Below the pieces are notes generated by a model. It did not search any database. It worked only from the letters and a program-made list of their open reading frames with translations, and was not told where the DNA came from. Made by a program: the position numbers and the translations under genes. Shown piece by piece: positions 22,001-33,026 of a DNA stretch of 64,000 nucleotides (positions are counted from its first letter, which is position 1; each line of letters begins with the position of its first letter). The DNA lies in NCBI GenBank assembly GCA_002118135.1, contig BDIU01000008.1:62001-126000 (forward strand), in the 5' to 3' direction. The DNA comes from Trebouxia sp. TZW2008 (lineage: Eukaryota; Chlorophyta; Trebouxiophyceae; Trebouxiales; Trebouxiaceae).

Positions 22001-25000
22001 TCTCAGTGTGTTTGTTACTGTTGTTGTTGCTGATCTTCAGCTGATTGGTTTCATCTGCAGGCGTTGAATGGCAAAGAGGGGTTCTTGACACCTGAGAGGC
22101 TCAAGAACTACAACACCATGCGAAATGATCCCTGCTCTCCCAAAGCGGTCTCCACACTGTCAGCCTATCTTCATTTTGGCAACCTGAGTGGCCAGAGGGT
22201 TGCACTGGAGGCCTCAAAGCACAGGAAGAAGTACAAGGTCTGCTTCTCACGCTCACCTCAGTTGCTATGCATTTTGGCCTGAGTGGCCAGAGAGCTGCAC
22301 CAGAGGCCTCAAAGCACAGGAAGAAGTACAAGGTCTGCTTCAAAAGCCAAGCTGTGCTGTGAGAGTGCTGTGCACGCAATCAAGCTTGTACAGCTTTCCT
22401 TACACAATGGTGATACTGCTGTGTGTGCAAGATTGACAATCCTGCAAGCAAACTTGCTGCTCTCCATCTGCAGTTTGATGGGAAGCCACCGTTCTACAGC
22501 AACTTTGCATGCATCATGCCCTAGACTCCAACAGCAACAGAGCCTTGCTCCTCACAGTTGAAAAGTAAAGCAGCCAAGTTGGTTTTGTTGAAGGCAGGGG
22601 AAGAGGTTTAGTCAAATGCTAAGTGTAGGTGGAACAGACAAGTCATGTTGCAGGATGCCGTGTACGCCTTTCTGGTTGAGATAGTGGCGCGGTGCGAGCT
22701 TTCATACAATTGTTGCCACTACCAGATCAGTGTCGTTGAAAAAACAAGGGGGCTGACTGTATGCTGAGCATTCACACAAGAGAATCTATCTCTTTTGCAG
22801 GATGCTGTGGATGCCTTCTTGGACGAGGTGGTGGTAGGATGTGAGCTGCCAGACAACTTCTGCCACTACCAGATCAGTGTCATTGCAAGAACAAACAGAG
22901 CGTTGACTATATGCTGAGCATCCATATGAAAGACTCACTTCCTTTTGCAGGATGCTGTGGATGCCTTCTTGGATCAGCTGATGGTAGTAAGACGTGAGCC
23001 GTCAGACAATTTCTGCCACTACCAGCTCAATGTTACGGAACAACAAACAAAGTGCCAAGTTTATGTTGAGCATTCACATGATTCTGTCTATTTTGCAGGA
23101 TGCTGTGGATGCCTTCTCAGATGAGGTAGTTATAAGAATTGAGCTGTCGGGTGACTCCTGCCACAACCAGATCAATGCCACTGAAGGGTTAAATACAGGG
23201 CTGACTATATGCTGAGCATTCACATAGCTCCGTCCTTTTTGCAGGATGCTGTGAATACCTTTTGGATGAGGTGGTGGTGAGACGTGAGCTTTCAGACAAC
23301 TTCTTTCACTAGCAAATCAATGTCATTGAAAGAACAAGCATAGGGCTGGATATATGCTGAGCATTCACATGACTCTGTCTCTTTTACAGGATGCTGTGGG
23401 TGCCTTCTCGGATGAAGTGGTGTTCAGGCCTGAGCCAACAGACAATTTCTGCCACTATCAGAAAAATGTTACGGAACAACAAATAAAAGCGCCATTTGGT
23501 TGCTGAACATTCACATGACTCTGGCCTTTCTGCAGGATGCTGTGGATGCTTTCCTGGACGAGGTGGTGGTGCGGCGCGAGCTGTCAGACAACTTCTGCCA
23601 CTACGAGCCCAACTATGACAACATCAAGGGTGCATCGCAGTGGGCTCAAGACAGCCTGGAAAAGCATAAGAGTGATGAGCGGGAATACATCTACACAATG
23701 TGAGTCTGGCATGCTTCATCATCATCATCACCATCAGCATCATCTACATGTATATTGGTGAGCCTCTTTGTCCCAGCTAGGTGCATACAGAAGCAATCAA
23801 GTGCCTCACAGTTCTGTCCAAAGCCATTTTGTGTCTGGCATGGCTGCTAGTGAGGTTTGGGGACCCATTTCAGTGCATTCAAAAGCAATAAACTGCCTCC
23901 AACAAGCGGTGCATTCATAAAAGCTGAGGGAAGCTGACACGTGACTCTCTCGTGATCCGCCTCCTCGCCACTCCTGACCATGAAGAGTGTAAACCAGCAA
24001 AGCAAACATCGCAATCACTGGCAAAATGCAACAGTGACGGCAGGGACATATGCTTTGCTTACTGCTTGGTGGATCAGGCTTGGCATCTGCGTGACGCATA
24101 TGTTATCATAGTATGCATGTGTCTTTGACAGTGTTGTACGCCGCACTTTGATCTACATGCATAGTCATGATGATATCCTCATTTCCCCCTATGTGACAAT
24201 CACAACTCAGTTCTCACACTGAGAACAAGTTATCTTTTGCCCCAGTGGTATGTGTCCTGCAGCGACCTGATTTCTTCATGCTGTAGGGAGCAGTTTGAGA
24301 AGGCAGAGACTGATGACGATTTGTGGAATGCAGCTCAGATGGAGATGGTGCATTTGGGCAAGATGCATGGCTTCATGCGCATGTACTGGGCCAAGAAGGT
24401 CTGCCTTCTCAACATCCGCTTCAACTTCTGCTGCTGCTGCTCAACTCAATACTGCCTGTCATGACACATGGAGCCCCCTCACACAGTGCCGCTCATGTCA
24501 GGGAGCCACCCACTGTTGTGTATGCCAAATTGTCCGCCGCACTGCAGCATGTTATAAGACATCCTCCTCAACTTTGACCTGTCATATCACATGAGACCTG
24601 TCATTGTGGGGCTGTTATGCCAGGCAGCTGTCTACTGACAGAGGCCTTGACCTGTCAATGATGGTGCACAGCTCTACAATCATGTTCCTCAGCATGTTCC
24701 TCAACATTTACAACGCCTGCTATGTGACACATGAAGGCCTTCGCTGGGGCATTTTTATGCAAGGGAGCTGCCCACTGACAGCAGCTGTTTTGTATGCCGC
24801 ATTGGCCGCAGCCCTGCAGCAATGCACCTTCAGACTGACTAGAGTCAGCACCAATGCACCATTTTGTGTGCATGATTGTGCAATGTTAAAGCTGTCAGCA
24901 TTGGAGCCAACAGAAGCTATCACTCCGAAGTGGCTACCACCTGCTGGCTGTGTCGTTCTGAGGATGCTTTCAGGCTTTGTTTTGGCAGCTGAGCCTGACA

Positions 25001-25962
25001 ACGAAGCAAACTCCACCTGCACTTTGGCAAGATGCATGACTTCATGCATGTGTACTGAGCCAAGAAGTGTTGCCTCCTCAACAGTCTCCTTGGCTTTGAC
25101 CTGTCATGACACATAGAGCCCGTGCCATGGGTCTGTTATGCCAGGCAGGTCTTCTGACATAGGCCTTCATGTATGCGTGATGGTGCGAAGCTTTGAAGCA
25201 CAATAGCTGCCGACATGTATAGAGGTGTCATAGCGTTACAGTCATCAGCATTGTAATCCGTGAAAAGCATCACATGCCAATAATATACTAGCTGATGCAA
25301 ATATCTTCAATTTGTCGTGACTGCCCTGAGGGCTGCTGCAGATTTTGGAATGGACACGCTCACCTGAGGAAGCATTGGAGATTTCCATCACGCTGAATGA
25401 CAAGTATGAGATGGACGGTCGCGACCCAAATGGCTATGTGGGCTGCATGTGGAGTTGCTGCGGAGTCCATGACATGGCAAGTCCTCTGAGATGTCACTCC
25501 TCATTGTCATCATCACCACGTGCTTTCTTGTGAGCATCTTTGACTTGGCCAGAAACATACAGAAGCAATGTACTGCCTCCACACAGTGCTGTCCAGAGCA
25601 AGTTCTGGGATGTACTTGCAATCACAAATACACACAGAATAAGCTCCATCATTTCTGTCTAGGCCAAGCTCACAGGATGCTCCATTTGCACCCATTTGAC
25701 TGACATCTGGGGACCTGCACAAGGGTGCATCACAGATTGTACTCTCAGCTGTTGACGCAACGAGAAACAACACTGCAGAGTCACTTGCAGGCTGTGTGCA
25801 ACTGATGCCTGTGTGCTGCAGGGTTGGACTGAGAGAGCAGTATTCGGCAAAGTTAGATACATGAACTACAACGGTTGCAAGCGCAAGTTTAATGTTCAGA
25901 AGTATATCGACATGGTCAAAGAGAAAGTGGAGGAGTTGCACAAAATACGTGGGGACAAGTGA
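19087..25962 (+). CDS. PHR2: Class II cyclobutane pyrimidine dimer photolyase
   Basis: A flavoprotein that uses blue/UV-A light to reverse cyclobutane pyrimidine dimers. Ten exons join in perfect phase: 19087-19295, 19413-19512, 19593-19808, 20637-20777, 21289-21441, 22061-22237, 23535-23699, 24291-24398, 25342-25476 and 25822-25962, giving 514 residues, the normal family length. Class II hallmarks are the N-terminal [17 protein letters not shown], the alpha/beta segment [48 protein letters not shown], and the FAD-domain stretch [19 protein letters not shown]. The C-terminal part reads [20 protein letters not shown]. The ATG at 19087 is followed by RGRKRK, a nuclear-signal candidate. Introns 1 and 9 appear to use GC donors (TG|gcaagt and ATG|gcaagt). 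Seven of the exon edges have flanking duplicate copies, listed separately. The symbol follows the algal name of this class. Confidence 0.96.
19760..19958 (+). repeat. Tandem duplication of photolyase exon 3 end and its donor (98 bp)
   Basis: The last about 48 bp of exon 3 (gactttgtacctgtgcggg through gagagaat) plus 50 bp of intron after |gtaaggcacaag are repeated immediately downstream with very few differences. The real donor is at 19809 and its copy at 19907. Near-identity suggests a recent event. Confidence 0.95.
20340..20680 (+). repeat. Six-copy array of photolyase exon 4 start and its acceptor (about 58 bp)
   Basis: The phrase gctgagctgtcaatccccat, with variants, recurs at about 20355, 20411, 20471, 20530, 20587 and 20646. 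Each is preceded by a ctgcag/cagcag acatgt acceptor-like context. The last copy is the true exon start (ACATGTGCTGAG, encoding [12 protein letters not shown]). The older copies have lost the frame. Confidence 0.92.
21205..21345 (+). repeat. Duplicated start of photolyase exon 5
   Basis: At about 21211 the intron contains aggactctcctgacattgc followed by aaagcagaag and gccaagcatatgtcagacaa. This is a diverged copy of the real exon 5 start at 21289 (gacttccctgacattccc, then aagcagaag). The offset is about 77 bp. Confidence 0.85.
21410..21770 (+). repeat. Duplicated end of photolyase exon 5 and intronic direct repeats
   Basis: The exon end tggaagcctggagaagatgc plus gaggtgacctgctcg, and the downstream ttgacaagtgacag, recur in diverged form near 21690-21765 (gtggaaacctggcaag, then gaggtgacctacctc and tgacaagtgacag). 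The intervening DNA holds a two-fold repeat of gacaaatagactgttgtatt. Confidence 0.8.
22165..22345 (+). repeat. Tandem duplication of photolyase exon 6 end and donor (about 95 bp)
   Basis: The segment cctgagtggccagag through gaggcctcaaagcacaggaa and tacaag|gtctgctt occurs twice. The real donor is at 22238 and the copy donor at 22333. Identity is high, and both donors look equally usable. Confidence 0.93.
22640..23640 (+). repeat. Seven-copy array of photolyase exon 7 start, about 147 bp period
   Basis: The sequence caggatgctgtggatgcctt and the following exon text (gacgaggtggtgg, gagctgtcagacaacttctg, ccactac) begins at 22654, 22801, 22951, 23099, 23244, 23390 and 23535; the steps are 147, 150, 148, 145, 146 and 145 bp. 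The unit is about 75-90 bp of exon plus about 60 bp of intron (gctgagcattcacatgactc, then a pyrimidine tract and cag). Only the last copy continues into the full exon ([13 protein letters not shown]). The others diverge after CCACTAC and hit stops. Confidence 0.97.
24355..25125 (+). repeat. Diverged copies of photolyase exon 8 end inside intron 8
   Basis: The exon 8 end (gcaagatgcatggcttcatg, then gtactgggccaagaag) and following intron text (gccttctcaacatccgcttc) recurs at about 25025 as gcaagatgcatgacttcatg, then gtactgagccaagaag. Between them, phrases such as tttgacctgtcatga and ctgttatgccaggcag recur several times, so intron 8 is itself built of diverged repeats. Confidence 0.8.
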
Positions 25963-26717
25963 GATGGGCCAGGCTTCCCTGATATCAGTACTACAGAGCC
26001 AGCGCAGTCCCCTGCTGCTGACGCACATACTTGCAGCATCGGTTGGTATGAGACCATTTGTCGACAGCAACATGTGGTAGCATGACAGCCTTGCTGGCAG
26101 CTTCAACCGGAATGCTGTTGGCTCACATGAAATTTGCAGCGATAGGGCCTTTTCAAGGTCAGACACAGGGTCATTTTGAAAGAACTGGCAGCGCCTATTA
26201 AGGGTCAAACTGAATGTTGTGAATGAGCATTGGCCTGCATACTTCTGTCTGACCTGAGCAGCAACACCTGCGCATCTTCTTGCCTTGATCACATGCATGC
26301 AAATACTGTCACTACTGCCTTCAGGATTTTGTTGTCTGTAGTGCTATGACTCTGCTGCCTGACACTGGGGAGCCTGTGTTGACTGAATTGAGGCTTTCAA
26401 CATCTGTAGTTGTAGAATTTTGTGGACTCTATGGTCATGCTGCGTTGCGACAACTTTATGGAGCATCTTGCGTAAAATATTGCAACAGCTTGGCAGGCAG
26501 ATCATTATGACTTTGACAAGTGGCAGGATCTGAGATTGCTATCTGAGCCCTAAGCTCAGCCCCAAAGGCTTTGAAATGCCCGAAGAACAGCCCGTTGCAT
26601 GAATGCCATGACTGCTGTGCGATGCAAAGTCGCGTGTTGCATCAGTCTGTACAGATTGCAAGGTCCACAGTGACTAGAACCTGCCTACGTTGCCGCTGCG
26701 CAGCACCGACCATCGTT
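25963..26717. other. Intergenic between photolyase and TrmA genes
   Basis: No gene seen. A long minus-strand open frame covers 25513-26298, but it runs antisense across the last photolyase exon and has no recognisable motif. Both neighbours are on the plus strand, so this interval should hold the photolyase 3' UTR and the TrmA promoter. Confidence 0.55.
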
Positions 26718-29700
26718 ATGCCGCCCAAGGTTCTGCTAGCGGCTCAGCCTGAAACGTATGACCAGCAGATTGGCGAGAAACGCAAGCGCATAGAGACTAT
26801 GTTTGCAAAATTTGACATTCCACAGTTGGAGGTCTACGAGTCTGAACGACAGAATTACAGGATGCGGTCAGTTTGCTTTTGCAAAGCCAATTGGCCAGCA
26901 AGTGCTTTGCTGGAAGTTGACAGTGAGGTGCACTTGAACAGGTCAGAGTTCAGAGTGTGGCATGAAGGCAATCAATGCCACTACATCATGTTCGACAAGG
27001 TTTGCAACTTACCATATATATTGGAATTCAGTAGTTAGCAGCTTGCGACAGAAGTACAGTGACTTCTCTGTGTAATGACTGCTTTGTTAACCAGAAAGCT
27101 GTCCTTACATTGAAATGTCCTTACACAGAGGGACCATCGCTGCCACAATGCAGTGATGGATTCCCAATTGCAATGTCCTTACATCAAGCACGTCCTTACA
27201 TCAAGTGTTCTTACACAGAGAAGTTACTGTACTGTGCTGACATAGGGTGAAGCTCAAGCAGCCAAAAGGATCAAGGTCACACAGTTTTCTGTCGGGAGTG
27301 TGTTACTCAATGAGCTCATGGCAGCAGTTATGGACCATGTCATTCCCAGGGACATCCTCAAGCAGAAGCTGTATCAAGTGAACTTTCACACCACCTTGAG
27401 CGGCGAAGCTATGGTCACGCTCATATACCACAAGCAGCTGAATGAGGAATGGAGAACAGCTGCGCTGGATTTGCGCTCAGTGCTCAGCAGCTGTCCTTCA
27501 TGCCCCAATGGCATTGTTTCAGTGATTGGGCGCAGCAAGAAGCAGAAAGTGGATCTGGACAGAAGCTATGTAGACGAGGTCATGACAGTGGACTTCAAGC
27601 AGTACAGCTATAGACAAGTGGAAGGAGCGTTTTCTCAACCAAATGGAGGTACTGACATCCACTGCATGTACCCCACTCACTGTGCTTGGCTTGTATGCCC
27701 TCTCTCTTAATAGGCATGTACAGGCTGCTTCAAGAGCAACAGCCAAAGCTTGCATGGAGCATTGCTATAGCTTGCAAATAATGCCAGCAGCAACTGCAGA
27801 TGTTTGCAGCATACATTGCAAGCAGTGCGCCACATGCATGCATGGTCTTGACAGTTGGTGCAATGTTATGGTCACCTGCAGGCTTGGTTGCTTGATTTAG
27901 CTGTCTCTCTAGACAGCCATATACAGGCTGCATTGAGTGCAACAGACAAGGTTTGAATGGAGCATTGATCTAACTCAAGAGCAATGCCAGCAGCAACTGC
28001 AGATGTTTGCAGACAGTGTGAGCCATGCGCCAAACGCATGGACAGTCTTGACTGTTGGCGCAATGTTACAGCCACCTGTAGGCTTGTTTGCTTGATCTAG
28101 CTGTCTCTTCAGACAGGCATGTACAGGCTGCATCAAGTGCAATAGCCAACGGAGTGCTGCTATTGCTTGTGAACAATGCCAGCAGCAACTGCAGACAGTG
28201 CAAGGAATTCTCCCTATGCATGTGTGATCTTGACTGGTGCAGTGTGTATGATCACCTGCAGGCTTATTTGCTGATCCAGCTGTCTCTTGACAAGCATACA
28301 CAGGCTGATCAAGTGCAACAGCCAAACTTTGCATGGAGCATTGATATAGCTTACAGCAATGCCAGCAGCAACTGCAGATGTTTGCAGCGCACAGTGCAAG
28401 CCATGCGCCACATGCATGCATGCTCTTGACTGTTGGCGCAATGTTACGGTCAGCTGCAGGCTTTTTTGCTTAATCCAGCTGTCTTCTCTAGACAGGCATA
28501 TACAGGCTGCATCAAGTGCAACAGTCACCTGAGTACTGCTATAGCTTGCGAGCAATGCCAGCAGCAACTGCAGACAGTGCAAGGTGTTGCCACATGCGTG
28601 CATGGTCTTGACTGGTGCAATGTCATGGTCACCTGCAGGCTTGTTTGCTTCATGTAGCTGTCTCTCTAGACATGCATAGCCAGGCTGCATCAAGTGCAAC
28701 AGCCACTGGAGTATTGTTTCAGCTTGTGAACAATGCCAGCAGCAACTGCAGACAGTCCAAGGAGTTCCCCACATGCATGCGTGATCTTAACTGGTGCAAT
28801 GTCATGGTCACCTGCAGGCTTGTTTGCTGATCCAGCTGTCTCTTGACAGGCATACGCAGGATGATCAAGTGCAGCAGCCAAAGTTTGCATGGAATATTGC
28901 TATAGCTTGTGAGCACTGCCAGCAGCAACCGCAGACAGTGCAAGAAGGTCCCCACATGCATGTATGATCTTGACCGGTGCAATGTCCTGGTCACCTGCAG
29001 GCTGGTTTGCTTAATCTAGCTGTCTCTCTAGACAGGTATGGAAAGGCTGCATTAAGTGCAACAGGAATTGGAGTGCTGCTATAGCTTTTGAATAATGCCA
29101 GCAGCAACTGCAGACAGTGCAAGGAGTTCCCCCAATGCATGCATGATACAATGTCATGGTTAACTGCAGGCACGTGTCAGCATATGCTAGCGTGGGCTCA
29201 GAAAGCTACCAAAGGATCTACAACAGACCTGCTTGAGCTGTATTGCGGCAATGGCAACTTCACTGTGGCTTTGGCAGAGAACTTCAGGTGGGCGTTAGCA
29301 AATCTGCTCACACACTGTCTTCTTTCACAATGAATGAGCCTCAACATGAGTGGCGGTTGGAATCTGATTGGGACTCTGCTTGAAAAGACCAGTGTGCTTG
29401 CTGAAGCATTTGTTGGCGTGTTGATAGCTGAGGTAGCAGTGCTGTTTACAGTGGTTGCGTTGACTGCAGCTTGTGCAACATTTCAGTGAATGGGCCTCAA
29501 CCTGACTGACTGTTGGTGTCTGATTAGCACGCTCATTGCAAACGCTAGCGTACTTTCTTCAGCATATGTAAGCATGATTGCAGTTGGAGGTAGCAGTGCT
29601 GTTTACATTGCTTATGTGAACTGCAGGAATGTGATTGCGACAGAGGTCTCCAAAGCCTCAGTGGCTGTTGCGCAACATAACTTGACAAGCAATGCAATCA

Positions 29701-30104
29701 CAAATGCAAGCGTCTTCAGAGTCTCCAGTGAAGAATTCACTGAGGCATGGAGAGGCGTTAGGCAACTGCACAGGCTGAGATCAGTGGACTTCAGCACTTT
29801 GAAGTTGGACACTCTGCTGATAGATCCACCAAGGGCTGGACTAGATGATGAATCTGTGCAGCTGTTGAAGGAGTTTAAGAATATAGTCTACATTTCCTGC
29901 AATCCTGACACCCTGCATGACAATCTGCAGAATGTGGCAGATACACACAAGATCAAGAGATTTGCCCTGTTTGATCAGTTTCCCTACACAGAGCACATTG
30001 AATGTGGAGTGTTTCTGCAGCGTGCTGCGCTTGCAGACTTGCCTGAAATTGAAAAGCTGCAGCAGGCTAGTAGTGATCAAGAACAAATTGTGTCAAGAAG
30101 CTGA
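26718..30104 (+). CDS. trmA: tRNA (uracil-5-)-methyltransferase, bacterial TrmA type
   Basis: Makes 5-methyluridine at tRNA position 54 using S-adenosylmethionine. Exons are 26718-26866, 26942-26999, 27246-27648, 29170-29287 and 29627-30104, all in phase, about 401 residues; TrmA is usually about 366. The N-terminus has [20 protein letters not shown] then SEFRVWHEG. The body has [19 protein letters not shown] and [13 protein letters not shown]. The SAM motif is [19 protein letters not shown]. The catalytic region carries the nucleophile Cys in [12 protein letters not shown], then [20 protein letters not shown] with the catalytic Glu. This resembles the gammaproteobacterial TrmA enzyme much more than eukaryotic TRM2, which suggests acquisition from bacteria, now with four introns. 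No obvious organelle signal is seen; the first residues are [15 protein letters not shown]. Intron 3 is filled by a 180 bp repeat array. Confidence 0.95.
27700..29169 (+). repeat. Intronic satellite of eight units of about 180-200 bp with acceptor-like ends
   Basis: Core phrases are caggctgcatcaagtgcaac, aatgccagcagcaactgcag and catggtcacctgcaggcttg. Acceptor-like CAG/TAG ends fall near 27881, 28081, 28261, 28459, 28638, 28817, 29000 and 29169, where the last is the real acceptor of exon 4. The array makes up nearly all of the 1.5 kb third intron of trmA. The unit does not include exon sequence, unlike the photolyase arrays. Confidence 0.95.
29425..29626 (+). repeat. Duplicated end of trmA intron 4
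   Basis: The segment gaggtagcagtgctgtttac, ending in gactgcag, is repeated about 157 bp later as ggaggtagcagtgctgttta ending in aactgcag at the real acceptor (29626). The phrases gcctcaacatgagtggcgg and gcctcaacctgactgactg further upstream show that the duplicated unit is most of the intron. Confidence 0.85.
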
Positions 30105-30771
30105 GTCTTCGCATCTGGCGTGTATATTCAGCACAGCTAATATTTTTGCAGATCTGCATACTTTCTGATACTGACATTGTTCATCCTTTCACCTGCACCT
30201 GCTTGCCGACCATACTTCCACCTCAGCTGATCGCACATGAGCTATCCCCATAGTATGTACGTGTGAAAGCAGTGCAGAATCCATTGCACTCCTGAAATTT
30301 AATCGATTGATGTCAGGCTTGCATGCAGCTCGCTTTTCATACATGCTTTTACACAAACGTCTGTTACAGATGTGCTTGTCTAAGCACAACGTCTTCATTT
30401 ATTGCCAAGTGCAGACAAGAAAACTGGCTAAATGACATACGCCTCTGTTGCTGGCCAGAAAACTGTCAGAACAGATTCAAAAGTGCACGTCACCAACAAT
30501 GCTTAAGAGGACCAAGTAAACGTTCGGTTGATCCTGAAGGTTCAAAAGACTCAAATGTCAAACGGCGTCACAGTTGCCTCTACTGAAGTATAATGAAATT
30601 CTGCGGAGACTAGGAAACCATCTACTTGGACTCTAACATACCACCATACCACGCAATTCCTGTAATGTACAGCTCACTGCTGCTCTCACTTTCTTGCTGG
30701 CTTATTTGCAGCAGATGAGATCTGGCACGTCCTACATCTAATCCTACAAAGCATGTGCAAGCTGACAAAGC
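30105..30771. other. Convergent 3' region between trmA and the 4,6-dehydratase
   Basis: Nothing coding is supported. The two flanking genes end toward each other here, so the interval should be 3' UTRs and terminators. Confidence 0.6.
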
Positions 30772-32500
<1,729 letters not shown>

Positions 32501-33026
32501 TGACACGACAGAAGTGTCAACGATGCAGGCAGTGAGAGCAACAAACACGCTTGCACGCGGGGTCGAGACCGAATTCACTTCAATGTGCTTCGAACCACCA
32601 TGCTATGATAAGCTCCGGTCAAGATTGGGGATTCATAAGGACTAGTAAACCAGGCGGCTCATGTAGCCCAGGGATGATGTTCGGGACTGATCACCGTCGT
32701 GACTAGGAATTCCAGAAAACGGATTCCGACAGGTGGAAGCCGCATGCAGAATGAGCTGGCAGTCGCTAGTGGCAGAGCACACCTACGCAAGTCACACTTT
32801 GCACTGAATTGCAAATGTACTCAAACGCATGTGTGAATGTCACACTACAGAAAAGTTGTCCAGTGTTTGAGGCAAAATTCAGTTCTCATAACCATCTGTA
32901 GTACTTAGTAAAGCGCAATAATTGTTGCGCTTGGTGAACAGCTAATACACCGGTAATTAATGCTGAGAGAATACTTCAGATATTCTCTCTTGTCTGCTTT
33001 TCAATGTTTTTGTGACAGAAAGAGAA
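32501..33026. other. Upstream region of the 4,6-dehydratase
   Basis: No coding potential. It should contain the dehydratase promoter and the 3' side of the LRR locus, which is also on the minus strand. The GC content falls around 32860-33010 (for example cgcaataattgttgc). Confidence 0.5.

Noticed and set aside
22640..23640. CRISPR-like array (regular repeats)
   Set aside because: Repeats are about 147 bp with exon content and no unique spacers, in a eukaryotic gene; a junction duplication explains them.
24655..25116. Open frames of 70-170 codons on both strands within photolyase intron 8
   Set aside because: They are in repeat-derived intron DNA, with no family match.
25513..26298. Long minus-strand open frame of 261 codons
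   Set aside because: It lies antisense to the last photolyase exon, shows no motif and has irregular composition; treated as a chance frame.
32501..32578. Earlier GTG start for the 4,6-dehydratase
   Set aside because: An ATG at 32500 exists, and no ATG lies between it and the upstream stop; a GTG start is unlikely in a nuclear gene.
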